A stretch of DNA of 40,547 nucleotides, from positions 1 to 40,547 of the forward strand of contig NZ_WIQI01000017.1 of NCBI RefSeq assembly GCF_009602535.1, given 5' to 3'. Made by a program: the position numbers and the translations under genes. The notes below the pieces were generated by a model, which had not been told where the DNA came from, made no database searches, and saw only the letters and a program-made list of their open reading frames with translations. Positions 1-10,488 of this stretch are shown piece after piece (the first letter of the stretch is position 1; each line of letters starts with the position of its first letter). The DNA comes from Ornithinicoccus halotolerans (GTDB lineage Bacteria > Actinomycetota > Actinomycetes > Actinomycetales > Dermatophilaceae).

Positions 1-231
1 CTGGCGCTCGCGGCCCGCGCGGGCGTCCCGCCGGCTGAGCTGGTGGAGCAGGCCGCGGCCGACCGGCGGCGCGACCAGCTCGCCGATGCCGAGCGCACCG
101 CCGAACGTCTGGGGGTGCGCCTGGTGCTGCCGACCGGCCTCATGCTGCTCCCGGCGTTCCTGCTGACCACCGTCGTGCCCGTCGTGATGGCGCTGGCCGG
201 AGACATCCTGGGTGCAGCGCTGGGCAGCTGA
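1..231 (+). CDS. tadC: Type II secretion system F / TadC-like membrane protein, C-terminal part
   Basis: The reading frame is open from the first base of the window to a TGA at 229-231, so only the last 76 residues are present. They show a charged amphipathic stretch (rich in AAADRRRDQ-type residues) followed by a C-terminal hydrophobic segment of about 25 residues. This is the usual end of GspF/TadC inner-membrane platform proteins of Flp/Tad pili. The call is supported mainly by the next Tad genes on the same strand (DUF4244 pilin, TadE, second TadE-like protein). The 5' part lies outside the window, so the call rests on the tail and the context. Confidence 0.7.
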   Translation: MALAARAGVPPAELVEQAAADRRRDQLADAERTAERLGVRLVLPTGLMLLPAFLLTTVVPVVMALAGDILGAALGS

Positions 232-232
232 G

Positions 233-679
233 TCAGCGCCGCAGGGCACAGATGAGGGACCGCAGCGTCTCGCGCGCCGCCAGCAGGTCCTCCGCCGCGA
301 GCCCGCTCGCGCGGAGCTCACCGGCGCGGCGGACCTCGGAGGCGGCCACGAGCGCGGCCAGGGCCTGCCGTCCCCCGGCGGTCGGCGAGACCAGCGGCGC
401 GCGCCGGTCCCGCGGGTTCGGCGCCACCGTCACGAGCCCCTCCTCCTGCAGCTGGTCCACCACCCGCTGCACGCTCTGCCGAGCCAACCCGAGCCGGCGT
501 GCCGCGGCGGCCGCGCTGCAGGGCTCCTCGGCCACGGCGCTGAGCACGTGCCAGCGCGCCACGGTCTGCCCGCGCTGCCGGGCGATCTCCTCGGCTGTCC
601 GCCGGGACACGCCCGCCAGCTCGTAGACGTCCGCCACCAGCAGCCGGTAGGCCTCCATCGGGCTTGTCACGGAGTCCAT
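233..679 (-). CDS. MarR-family transcriptional regulator
   Basis: A 148-residue protein of the usual MarR size. The winged-helix part lies at about residues 40-105: a helix-turn-helix (AAAAARRLGLARQSVQRVVDQL) followed by the wing with the typical D-R-R-A-P-L pattern. MarR proteins bind DNA as dimers and usually repress a neighbouring, often divergent, gene. Here the divergent neighbour is a small monooxygenase-fold protein 41 bp away, with a dyad between them, so autoregulation and control of that gene is the simplest inference. ATG at 679 is the longest start. A second Met, eight codons in (658), is also possible. The pair interrupts the Tad cluster, which would otherwise run continuously from tadC to the pilin gene. 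Confidence 0.88.
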   Translation of the reverse strand: MDSVTSPMEAYRLLVADVYELAGVSRRTAEEIARQRGQTVARWHVLSAVAEEPCSAAAAARRLGLARQSVQRVVDQLQEEGLVTVAPNPRDRRAPLVSPTAGGRQALAALVAASEVRRAGELRASGLAAEDLLAARETLRSLICALRR

Positions 680-690
680 GCTAGGGCACG

Positions 691-711
691 ATTGACAGCA
701 TCCTGTCGAAT
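691..711. promoter_or_regulatory. Putative MarR operator between divergent genes
   Basis: The 41-bp gap between the two divergent genes holds an inverted repeat, GACAG-CATC-CTGTC (694-707), with ATT and AAT on the outer sides. MarR dimers typically bind such short dyads. The assignment comes from position and symmetry only; no binding evidence is available. Confidence 0.4.
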
Positions 712-720
712 GGAGGAGTC

Positions 721-1044
721 ATGTCGATCCTGCGGATCTGGCGGGGATGGACCCGCCCCGAGGACGCCGACGCCTACGACCGAGTGCTCGACCAGGACGT
801 GGCACCCGGGATCGTGGCCCGGGGCCTGCCGGGACTGCAGTCGTTCGAGGTCTGGCGGCGGCTGTCCGGCGACGAGCAGGCCGAGGAGTTCCTGACCGCG
901 ATGCGGTTCCGCGACATGGCCGCGGTCGGGGAGTTCACCGGCGGGGAGCCGCATGCCTCGGTCGTCCCGCCCCAGGCCCGTGCGGTGCTGTGGCGGTTCG
1001 ATGACCGTTCGCAGCACTACCAGCTGCGGCGCCGTCACGTCTGA
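721..1044 (+). CDS. Small ABM-fold (antibiotic biosynthesis monooxygenase-like) protein
   Basis: A 107-residue protein starting at ATG 721, after a clear GGAGGA ribosome site. The pattern ILRIWRGWTRPEDADAYD ... GIVARGLPGLQSFEVWRR ... EEFLTAMRFRDMAAVGEF resembles the dimeric ferredoxin-like beta-alpha-beta fold of ABM-domain and related small enzymes. Members include quinol monooxygenases and haem-degrading enzymes, but many have no known substrate. No catalytic residue set can be named here. It is divergent from a MarR regulator, which suggests inducible expression in response to a small, perhaps aromatic, ligand (inference). Confidence 0.65.
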   Translation: MSILRIWRGWTRPEDADAYDRVLDQDVAPGIVARGLPGLQSFEVWRRLSGDEQAEEFLTAMRFRDMAAVGEFTGGEPHASVVPPQARAVLWRFDDRSQHYQLRRRHV

Positions 1045-1179
1045 GCGCTCGCTGTCCACACGGACAGCGGGTCCGGTCAGCTGTCCACGGATGCGACGAC
1101 GACTCTCCTCTCGCGGTGCGGCGCGGCCCAGATTGGGGCCACGGGCCGACCGGCCCGTTTGCCGAGAAGGGAGAGGGAC

Positions 1180-1380
1180 ATGAGGATCCGCATCTTCGTC
1201 CGGGGGCTGCGCCGGCAGCTGGACGCTCGCCAGGAGGCGGGCATGTCGACGGCCGAGTACGCGGTCTGCACGCTCGCGGCGTGCGCGTTCGCGGCGGTGC
1301 TGCTGACCGTGGTGAAGTCGAACCCGATCATGGAGCTGATCACCTCGGTGATCCGCGCGGGTCTCGACGCGGTCCTGTGA
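1180..1380 (+). CDS. DUF4244 Flp-type pilin
   Basis: ATG 1180 is preferred over the upstream TTG at 1159 because it follows an AAGGGAGAGGG ribosome site. The 66-residue product has a short basic leader, then the prepilin site G-MSTAEY with Glu at +5 and Tyr at +6, then one long hydrophobic helix (AVCTLAACAFAAVLLTVV). This is the layout of Flp pilins processed by a prepilin peptidase after the glycine. DUF4244 proteins (Rv3656c type) are found in actinobacterial Tad loci. It is most likely the structural subunit of the pilus. Its stop overlaps the GTG start of the next gene. Confidence 0.85.
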   Translation: MRIRIFVRGLRRQLDARQEAGMSTAEYAVCTLAACAFAAVLLTVVKSNPIMELITSVIRAGLDAVL

Positions 1381-1745
1381 GCCGGCGCGGGCACCGTGCT
1401 GCAGAGCGCGGCACGGTCACGGCTGAGGCGGCCATGGTCCTGCCGGCCCTGCTCGTGGTGCTCGCGCTCTGCCTGTCGGGGCTCAGCCTGGCGGTAGACC
1501 AGGTCCGCTGCGTGGACGCGGCACGCGTGGCTGCGCGTGCCGCGTCCCGCGGCGAGGAGCCCGCGCAGGTGCGCGAGGCGGCGCTGCGGCTGGCGCCACC
1601 AGAGTCGACGGTACGGCTGGAGCACGCGGGGTCAGATGTGGTGGTGCACGTGACGGCGCCGGGGCCGCGGCTGCTACCGGGGCTGGAAGGGGCGCGGGCG
1701 CGGGCGGTCACGCCGGTGGAGCCGGGCGTGAGGCAAGGCTGGTGA
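1377..1745 (+). CDS. TadE-like pseudopilin
   Basis: Starts at GTG 1377, overlapping the pilin stop (GTGA), and gives 122 residues. A basic N-terminus leads into RGTVTAEAAMVLPALLVV, a TadE signature with Glu at +5 after the presumed cleavage glycine, then a single membrane helix and a short extracytoplasmic domain of about 80 residues. TadE proteins are minor pseudopilins needed for Flp pilus assembly. A longer frame open from 1116 runs antisense to no feature but overlaps the pilin gene out of frame, and is rejected as a start. Confidence 0.85.
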   Translation: MSRRGHRAAERGTVTAEAAMVLPALLVVLALCLSGLSLAVDQVRCVDAARVAARAASRGEEPAQVREAALRLAPPESTVRLEHAGSDVVVHVTAPGPRLLPGLEGARARAVTPVEPGVRQGW

Positions 1746-2122
1746 GCGGCCGCCGAGACCAGGGCGCTGCCACCGCCTTCGCGGCCGTGAGTGTGGCGGT
1801 GGTGCTGCTGGTCACCGGGATGTTCGTGACCGTCAGCACCGCCCACCTGGCCAGCAACCGGGCCCGAGCGGCGGCCGACCTCGCTGCGGTGGCTGCGGCT
1901 GGGCGGATAGCGCCGGGTGGGGACGGGCGCCCGTGTCAGACCGCGCGGCGGGTCGTCGAGGACAACGGGGGCCGTCTGGCCTCCTGCGTGGTCGCAGCAC
2001 GGGAGGTCGTGGTGCGGGTTGAGGTGGACGTGGCGCTGCCCGGGGTGTCAGCCGCCGGGGCCACCGCGCGGGCAGGGCTGGTGCCGACGGCGGGATCCGT
2101 GGGCACCGAGCGACTTCCGTAG
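1742..2122 (+). CDS. Rv3654c-like TadE-family protein (helicase/secretion neighbourhood)
   Basis: The 126-residue product starts at GTG 1742, overlapping the TadE stop by four bases. It begins DQGAATAFAAVSVAVVLLVTGMF, a pseudopilin-like helix in which the usual Glu at +5 is replaced by Phe, then SNRARAAADLAAVAAAGR and a small extracytoplasmic part with two cysteines (CQTAR and SCVVAA). The RARAAADLAALAAA segment is characteristic of the family known from its place near a helicase and secretion genes. In this window the helicase is 18.5 kb away. It is the last gene of the Tad cluster. Confidence 0.82.
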   Translation: MSGRRDQGAATAFAAVSVAVVLLVTGMFVTVSTAHLASNRARAAADLAAVAAAGRIAPGGDGRPCQTARRVVEDNGGRLASCVVAAREVVVRVEVDVALPGVSAAGATARAGLVPTAGSVGTERLP

Positions 2123-2164
2123 CTGCGTGACGGCGAGACCACAAGGACGTTCTCTGCCCCGAAA

Positions 2165-2193
2165 CCCCTGGCGACTGTCCTCGTCGCCAGGGG
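2165..2193. terminator. Bidirectional hairpin terminator
   Basis: A perfect 11-bp stem (CCCCTGGCGAC pairing with GTCGCCAGGGG) closes a 7-base loop. It lies between the convergent ends of the Tad cluster and lsr2. There is no strong U-tract on the plus side, which is common in actinobacterial terminators. Confidence 0.75.
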
Positions 2194-2206
2194 CTGGGGC
2201 GTGAGA

Positions 2207-2542
2207 TCAGTGCGCCGCGTGGTAAGCCTCGATGATCTCCTTCTTGATACGGCCGCGGTCGCTCACCTCGTAGCCGTTGTCTCGCGCCCACTGCCGGATC
2301 GCGTTGAGCTGCTCCTTGTCGGCACGGCTGCTGCGGCCACCGCTGGACTGGCGCCGACCACCGACACGTCGGCCGTGATCGGTGTAAAACTTGAGCGTCT
2401 CGCGCATCTTCTGGGCGTTCTTGTCGCTCAGGTCAATCTCGTAGGACACGCCGTCAACCGCGAACTGCACCGTCTCGCCGCCGTTTTTGATCTCAGTGCC
2501 CTCGATGTCATCCACCAGGATGGTTTGCACACGCTGCGCCAC
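2207..2542 (-). CDS. lsr2: Lsr2 nucleoid-associated protein / xenogeneic silencer
   Basis: Lsr2 coats and bridges A/T-rich DNA and silences acquired genes in actinobacteria. The N-terminal dimerisation part ([17 protein letters not shown], then [15 protein letters not shown]) and the C-terminal DNA-binding part ([19 protein letters not shown], with the R-G-R AT-hook-like loop, then [10 protein letters not shown]) are clear. GTG 2542 is preferred: AAGGAG lies six bases upstream (2549-2554) and the 111-residue product matches the usual length of about 112. An upstream in-frame ATG at 2560 would add six residues and place that ribosome site inside the gene. The G+C content is lower than that of its neighbours. 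Confidence 0.93.
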   Translation of the reverse strand: MAQRVQTILVDDIEGTEIKNGGETVQFAVDGVSYEIDLSDKNAQKMRETLKFYTDHGRRVGGRRQSSGGRSSRADKEQLNAIRQWARDNGYEVSDRGRIKKEIIEAYHAAH

Positions 2543-2864
2543 TTCGTACTCCTTCGTCATGAGATGAGGCTGTCGTGCTGCACGATACGCCCTGTCATTA
2601 AGTTTCGAGCAAATGCCACCCTCACTGACGCCGGGGTGGCTCGGCTGACGCCTTCCTGGGTGCCGACTCACAGCGGGAAGGACGTTCATTCATCCACGAA
2701 GATTGAACCTGGCCGTGGTGACGCCATCGTGCCGCGGAAACCTCCGGACAGTGTCACCAACAACGCCGAGACCTACCAAGCTGTGCCTGAGTGACAAGGT
2801 GCGACTATTCGGGGACGCCACCGACGTGGAGTCGCGGCAGGACGGCGAAGTGTTGTTACCAGAT
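2543..2864. other. Intergenic region upstream of lsr2
   Basis: About 320 bp without a supportable gene. It holds the leader of lsr2 and, at 2573-2585, a 13-bp palindrome TCGTGC-T-GCACGA just upstream of the lsr2 start region, a possible operator. The sequence is visibly less G+C-rich than the flanks. I see no RNA gene or insertion-sequence end here. Confidence 0.4.
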
Positions 2865-4100
2865 TCAACCGCCAGGCGGCGAAGTGGTGTCGACGAGCGT
2901 GTCCAGTGGTGTGTCGGCATCGCGCAGCCGGGACAGGTCGACCCGGCCCGTCGCCACAATGCGGCGGATCGGTTCGATCTCGGCCCAGTCGTTGGCATGC
3001 ATCGCGGCGAGGACTATTCCGTCCTTGAGCCAGAACGAGGTGAAGCGCCGCGCGGGCACGTCCCCGCGGAGGATGACGTCGTCGTATCCGGCAGGCTCGA
3101 CGTGTCCGACGTACTCGACGCCGAGGTCGTACTGGTCGGTGAAGAAGTACGGCAGCCGGTCGTAGGTCTCTCCGGCGTCCAGCATGTTCCGGGCGGCGGT
3201 CAGTCCCTGCTCGACCGCGTTGTCCCAGTGCTCGACACGAAGGTGGCGTCGCAGCACGGGGTGGAAGGCGTTGGCGACGTCGCCCGCGGCGAACACGTCC
3301 GGGTGGGATGCGCGCAGGTGCTCGTCCACGAGGATCCCGTTGTCCGTCGCCAGCCCGGCACGCTCCGCGAGCCCGGTGCTGGGCAGGGCGCCCACGCCGA
3401 CGACGAGCAGGTCCGCCGACACCGCGCGTCCATCGGCGAGCGCGATGACCGCCCGCCCTTCCTGCGCCGTCACTGAGGTGATGTCAACGTTGGTGCGGAC
3501 AGTCACGCCGTGCTCCTCGTGCAGGGAACGGAAGACCTGGGCGACCTCGCTGCCGAGCACCCGCAGCAGGGGCAGGTCGAGCGCTTCGAGCACGACAACG
3601 TCACACCCCGCGCCGCGTGCCGCGGCCGCCACCTCCAGCCCGATCCAGCCCCCGCCGATGATAGCGACGCGACGGCCCGGCCGCAGGTCCGCCTTGAGGC
3701 GCTGGCTGTCCTCGATCGTGCGCAGGTATGCCACCGGTGCTCCGCTGTCGTCCGCCATCCCGAGCCGGCGTGGCTCGGAGCCGGTGGCGATCAACAGTCG
3801 GTCGTAGGTGATGCGATCCGTGGCGGTGGTGACGGTGTGGGTGTCCAGGTCCATCTCGGTGGCGACCGTGCCGAGCCGCAGGTCGATCTCGTGCTCGCCG
3901 TACCACTTCCGTGAATGTGGGAAGGCCGTCTCGAGCTCGTCGGTGCCCAGCAGGAGCCCCTTGGACAGCGGCGGTCGCTCGTAGGGCAGGTGATGCTCGG
4001 CGGCGACGAGCAGGACATGCCCCTGGAAGCCATGGGCGCGCAGGCCCTCGGCCGCCTTGGCGGCGGCCAGGCCTCCGCCGACGATCACGAGCCTGTCCAT
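2865..4100 (-). CDS. FAD-dependent ferredoxin-reductase-like oxidoreductase
   Basis: 411 residues with the two-dinucleotide-fold layout of the rubredoxin/putidaredoxin reductase group. The FAD site is VIVGGGLAAAKAAEGLR at about 5-21, the segment PYERPPLSK is typical of this family, ATGSEPRRL follows near 105, the NAD(P)H site is VAIIGGGWIGLEVAAAARGAG near 145, and FAAGDVANA near 270 closes the FAD domain. The C-terminal domain of about 85 residues matches the BenC/PdR-type reductases that pass electrons to a ferredoxin or monooxygenase. It starts at ATG 4100, sharing one base with the folE stop (TGATG), so the two are probably translationally coupled. The partner protein is not in the window. 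Confidence 0.85.
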   Translation of the reverse strand: MDRLVIVGGGLAAAKAAEGLRAHGFQGHVLLVAAEHHLPYERPPLSKGLLLGTDELETAFPHSRKWYGEHEIDLRLGTVATEMDLDTHTVTTATDRITYDRLLIATGSEPRRLGMADDSGAPVAYLRTIEDSQRLKADLRPGRRVAIIGGGWIGLEVAAAARGAGCDVVVLEALDLPLLRVLGSEVAQVFRSLHEEHGVTVRTNVDITSVTAQEGRAVIALADGRAVSADLLVVGVGALPSTGLAERAGLATDNGILVDEHLRASHPDVFAAGDVANAFHPVLRRHLRVEHWDNAVEQGLTAARNMLDAGETYDRLPYFFTDQYDLGVEYVGHVEPAGYDDVILRGDVPARRFTSFWLKDGIVLAAMHANDWAEIEPIRRIVATGRVDLSRLRDADTPLDTLVDTTSPPGG

Positions 4101-4735
4101 CAGGACTCCTGGCGTGCGCGAGCGAGGGTGAGGAACTCAGCTCGGGAGGAAGGGCTCTCCCGCAGTGCACCGAACAACGCCGAGGTGACGGTGCGCGCGC
4201 CGGTCGCGCGGGCGCCGCGCAGGCTCATGCAGCTGTGTGAGGCCTCGACCAGGACCCCGATGCCGCGTGGCGACAGCTGCTGCTGAAGGTGCTCGGCGAT
4301 CTGCGTGGTCAGCCGCTCCTGGGTCTGCGGCCGGTGACTGAAGAAGGACACCACCCGGGCGAACTTGGACAGGCCCAGGATCCGGTCACCTGGCAGGTAG
4401 CCGATGTGCGCGACGCCGACGAAGGGCAGCATGTGGTGCTCGCACACCGAGTGGACCGGTAGGTCCTCGACGAGCACGAGCTCGTCGTAGCGCTCGGTGT
4501 TGGGGAAGGTCGTGAAGTCGAAGGAGCCGACGCTCAGCATCTCCGCGTAGGCCTGCGCCATGCGCCGGGGGGTACCGGCCAGCTGGGTGCTGGCGACGGG
4601 CACGCCCAGGGCGCTGAGCATGTCGGCCGCGCCCTGCTCGGCAGCGGCCAGATCCACCGGTGCCGCCTCATGGACCACCCGAGGTCGCCGCTCGAACGGG
4701 GTCGGTGTTGTCCCGACACTGGCCTCCATGCGCAT
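4100..4735 (-). CDS. folE: GTP cyclohydrolase I (type IA)
   Basis: Converts GTP to 7,8-dihydroneopterin triphosphate, the entry to folate and tetrahydropterin synthesis. The 211-residue protein has the family landmarks: TPRRMAQAYAEM near 55-66, the zinc and active-site motif HSVCEHHMLPF (Cys98, His100, His101), GLSKFARVV at 121-129, RPQTQERLT at 135-143, and the third zinc ligand in ASHSCMSLRG (Cys169). The ribosome site GGAGG lies six bases before ATG 4735. No other folate gene is adjacent. Its pairing with a flavin reductase under a dyad-controlled promoter suggests a paralogue for a special pterin need rather than the housekeeping copy (inference). Confidence 0.93.
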   Translation of the reverse strand: MRMEASVGTTPTPFERRPRVVHEAAPVDLAAAEQGAADMLSALGVPVASTQLAGTPRRMAQAYAEMLSVGSFDFTTFPNTERYDELVLVEDLPVHSVCEHHMLPFVGVAHIGYLPGDRILGLSKFARVVSFFSHRPQTQERLTTQIAEHLQQQLSPRGIGVLVEASHSCMSLRGARATGARTVTSALFGALRESPSSRAEFLTLARARQES

Positions 4736-4749
4736 GGCCCGCCTCCGAT

Positions 4750-4798
4750 TCTAACGAAGTAGATATTGTACGTTAGAGGTCTACCCTCGCTGCGTCAA
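4750..4798 (-). promoter_or_regulatory. folE promoter with operator-like dyad over the -10
   Basis: On the minus strand a -35 hexamer TTGACG (4793-4798) and a -10 hexamer TAACGT (4770-4775) are exactly 17 bases apart. A 7-bp inverted repeat, TCTAACG and CGTTAGA (4771-4777 and 4750-4756, 14 bases between arms), overlaps the -10 and the likely start of transcription. A bound dimer there would block initiation. The regulator is not evident. Confidence 0.6.
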
Positions 4799-4883
4799 GG
4801 CCGTTCTCCTGGTCGACCCCACGGGGACGCGACGGGCTGCAGTGCGCAGACGCCCATGCGGAGGGGCCGGCCCCGGCGGCGGG

Positions 4884-6542
4884 CTAGAGGCCGGCGAGCA
4901 CCTGGTGCACGAACTGCACAGCGACCGACCCTTCGCCGACCGCCGAGGCGACTCGCTTGACCGAGGCAGCGCGGACGTCACCGACGGCGAACACCCCGGG
5001 CAGGCTGGTCTCCAGCAGGAACGGGTCCCGTTCCAGGCCCCACCGGTCCGGCCGCAGCCGAGCTCCGGTGAGGACGAAGCCGTCCCGGTCGGTGGCGACC
5101 GACTGGCCGAGCCAGGAGGTCAGCGGCCGGCCGCCGATGAAGATGAACATGCCGTGGGCGGACAGTGGTTCCGTCCGGTCCGGCCCCTCGACGAGGACGG
5201 TCTCCAGCCGGTGAGTCCCGGTCACCTCCGCCACCCGCGCGCCGGTGCGCACCGTGATGTTGTCGCTGGCCTCGATCCGGTCACACAGGTAGCTCGACAT
5301 CCGCTCGCGCAGACCAGCGCCCCGGATCACCACCACCACCTCCTCGGCAAACCGCGCGAGGTTCAGCGCCGCCTGCCCGGCAGAGTTGGCCCCGCCCACG
5401 ATGACCACCCGGCCGCCGGCCATGGCGGCGGCCTCCGTGGAGGCGGCACCGTAGTAGACCCCCCGGCCGGTCAGGTCGGCGACGCCGGGGGCCTCCAGCT
5501 GCCGGTACTGCACTCCGGTGGCGATGATGGCACTGGTGCAGTGCAGCTCGTTGCCGTCGTCGAGCCGTACCACCCGGTAGGGGTCCTCGGCTCGCAGCGT
5601 GACCACGCGGTGCGGGCTAATGACGCCGGCCCCGAAGCGTCGGGCCTGCGCCAGCGCGCGGCGGGACAGCTCGGAGCCGGACACTCCCGCGGGAAAACCG
5701 AGGTAGTTCTCGATCCGGCTGCTGGCACCGGCCTGGCCGCCCGGCGCCTCTGCCTCGACGACCACCGTGCTCAGCCCCTCGGAGGCCGCGTAGACCGCCG
5801 CTGCCAGGCCGGCGGGGCCGGCGCCGATGACCACCAGGTCGCAGAAGTCGACCTCCGGCCGGGACGACAGCCCCAGGACCTCGCTCACCTGGGCGGGCTC
5901 CGGGTCGGTGAGCACGCGGCCGTCCTCGAGCAGCAGCAGGGGCAGCCGGGCGCCCTTCCCGGCGGCAGTCACCAACGGGGCCGCATCGGGGTGGTCGACG
6001 TCGATCCACCGGAACGGCACCTGGTTGCGGGCGAGGAAGTCCCGCATCCGGTGCGAGGAGGCCGACCACCGCTCACCCACCGCTCGTAGTCCAGCCTCCC
6101 GCCGTGGTCGGGTCGCGGTCCACTCCTCCAGCAGTTCGTCGAGCACCGGGAACAGGTGCTCCTCGGGTGGGTCCCACGGCTTCATGACGTACTGGTCCAG
6201 CGACACGTCGTTGATCGCAGCGATGGCCGCGTCGGTGTCCGCGTAGGCGGTGAGCAGCACGGACTTCAGGTGTGGCTGGAGGCTCTTCAGCTGGACGAGC
6301 AGCTCGGTCCCGGTCATCCCGGGCATCCGCTGATCGGTGACCACCAGCGCCACCGGGGCTCCCCGCCGGGTGAGCCGCTCGGCCTGGGCCAGGGCATGGG
6401 CAGCGGAGGAGGACGCGAGGACGCGGTAGGTCGCGCCGTACCGGCGGCGCACGTCGCTCACCACGGCATCCAGCACCTGCTCGTCGTCATCGACGACGAG
6501 GATCGCGGCGGGCTGGGCGCGCTCGGCGGTGTGGTGGCTCAT
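4884..6542 (-). CDS. Response-regulator receiver fused to thioredoxin-reductase-like flavoprotein
   Basis: 552 residues from ATG 6542, overlapping the upstream kinase by four bases. Residues 12-140 are a CheY-like receiver (acidic DDD at 18-20, phosphoacceptor Asp70, Lys121 in MKPW). Residues 165-225 look like a thioredoxin/glutaredoxin fold (RNQVPFRWIDVDHPDAAPL ... LPLLLLEDG) without a CxxC. From 233 on is a thioredoxin-reductase-type flavoprotein: VVIGAGPAGLAAA for FAD, EAPGGQAG, IVGGANSAGQAA for NAD(P)H, and FAVGDVR. Where thioredoxin reductases carry the CxxC disulfide there is GVYYGAASTEAAA (361-373), so direct thioredoxin reduction is unlikely. Relatives fused to cyclic-nucleotide or receiver domains share this loss. 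It is the last gene of a six-gene operon and a plausible phosphorylation-controlled output. Confidence 0.9.
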   Translation of the reverse strand: MSHHTAERAQPAAILVVDDDEQVLDAVVSDVRRRYGATYRVLASSSAAHALAQAERLTRRGAPVALVVTDQRMPGMTGTELLVQLKSLQPHLKSVLLTAYADTDAAIAAINDVSLDQYVMKPWDPPEEHLFPVLDELLEEWTATRPRREAGLRAVGERWSASSHRMRDFLARNQVPFRWIDVDHPDAAPLVTAAGKGARLPLLLLEDGRVLTDPEPAQVSEVLGLSSRPEVDFCDLVVIGAGPAGLAAAVYAASEGLSTVVVEAEAPGGQAGASSRIENYLGFPAGVSGSELSRRALAQARRFGAGVISPHRVVTLRAEDPYRVVRLDDGNELHCTSAIIATGVQYRQLEAPGVADLTGRGVYYGAASTEAAAMAGGRVVIVGGANSAGQAALNLARFAEEVVVVIRGAGLRERMSSYLCDRIEASDNITVRTGARVAEVTGTHRLETVLVEGPDRTEPLSAHGMFIFIGGRPLTSWLGQSVATDRDGFVLTGARLRPDRWGLERDPFLLETSLPGVFAVGDVRAASVKRVASAVGEGSVAVQFVHQVLAGL

Positions 6543-7968
6543 GGTGTTCCTCCCCGGGGGTCGGGGTCGTCGGCGGTGCCGGAGGGGGCGGCCACGGGCG
6601 GCAGCTCCACCCGGAAGACCGTCCGGCCCGGAGCTGACTCGACGGAGATCCGGCCGCCGTGGGCGGTGGTCACGATCTGGTGGGCAATGTTGAGCCCCAA
6701 GCCGGTGCCCTCGCCGGGCGGCTTGGTGGTCACGAACGCGTCGAAGACCTCCCCGGCCAGATCCTCCGGAACCCCCGGGCCGTCGTCCTCCACCTCGACG
6801 ACCACCCCACCGTCCGCCCCGGGCCGGGCGCGAAGAACCACCCGCCCCTGCTTGCCGACCGCGTCGACCGCGTTGTCGACCAGGTTCGTCCAGACCTGGT
6901 TGAGCTCGGCGCCGAACGCCTGGATTGGGGGTACCTGGGCGAAGTCCCGCACCACCTCCACTCCGTCGGGGATCTTGTGGCCCAGGATGGTCAGCGTCTC
7001 GTCCAGTCCCTGACGGACGTCGACGCCCAACCGCGGGGCACGATCGAGGTTGCTGTACCCCCGCAGTGCCCCGATGAGCTCGGACATCCGCATGGTGCTG
7101 CGGGTGATGTGCTCGACCAGGCGCCGCACCCGGATCCGGGCGTGCAGCCACCCCACCGCGGGCGCCGTGGCATCGCCCAGGGCGGTGAGCCGGGGCTCCA
7201 GCTCGGTGGAGGTGATGCCGTATGCCGCCAGCTCGGGGGCGATGTTCCACGCGCCCTCGACGCCCGCCGCCTCGAGCAGCCGTTCGATCGCCTCGGCGGG
7301 GTCGGGGTCGGGGTCGACCGGGTCGGTGCCGGAGGCGCTGACGGCGATCAGGTCGTCCACCGCCGCCACGGCGGCTGGCCCCTCTGGCATCCGGACGAGC
7401 CGGGGCAACAGTCCTTCCACTTCGGCCAGCTGCTCGCGCAGCTGACGCGCGGCGCTGAGGGCCGCACCGGCCGGGTTGTTCAGTTCGTGGCCCAAGCCGG
7501 CGCTGAGCCGCCCGAGCGTGGCCAGCCGCTCCTGCTGGCGCAGCGCCAGCTCCTGGCGCAGGTACTCCTGCTCCATCCGGCGGAGTCGGGCCTGCTCGAG
7601 GGCGACCCGCAGCCGGACCCGCAACAGCACGGGGTCGAACGGCTTGGGCAGCACGTCGATCGCGCCCAGCTCGATGGCCCGGGCGATGTCCTCGGTCTCC
7701 TCGATCGCCGAGATCACCAGTACCGGGGTCCCGCGCAGCTCGGGGTCGGCCCCCACCTGCCGCAGGACTTCGAAGCCGTCGACGCCTGGCATGAGCAGGT
7801 CGAGGAGCACCATGTCGACGCGCTCGGCGCCCAACGTCTCCAGCGCCTCCGCGCCGTCCGCGGCTTGCAGCACGTGGTGCCCGAGGTGCTCCACGCCTTT
7901 CACCAGGGCGACCCTGTTGAGCAGGGTGTCGTCCACGACGAGCACCGTCGCCCCTTCCTGCGGCCTGG

Positions 7969-7972
<4 letters not shown>
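6539..7972 (-). CDS. Soluble receiver-histidine kinase hybrid
   Basis: 477 residues from GTG 7972, with no membrane segment. An N-terminal receiver spans 8-125 (phosphoacceptor Asp58 in VLLDLLMPG, Lys110 in LPKPF). A coiled-coil linker (RRMEQEYLRQELALRQQE) leads to the kinase core: H-box GLGHELNNPAGA with His162, N-box NQVWTNLVDNAVDAV, then VEDDGPGVPED and GEGTGLGLNIAHQI. Unusually, about 130 residues, including a proline/aspartate-rich stretch, separate the H-box helix from a second helical block (ARIRVRRLVEHITRSTMRMSELIGALRGYS). The receiver at the front suggests that it acts downstream of the membrane kinase and upstream of, or parallel to, the fused oxidoreductase encoded next. Confidence 0.9.

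Positions 7973-10474
<2,502 letters not shown>

Positions 10475-10488
<14 letters not shown>

Noticed and set aside
4863-4874. GGGGCCGGCCCC palindrome just downstream of the six-gene operon
   Set aside because: Perfect but with no loop and no T-run; in 70%+ G+C DNA such a palindrome can arise by chance, so not called a terminator.
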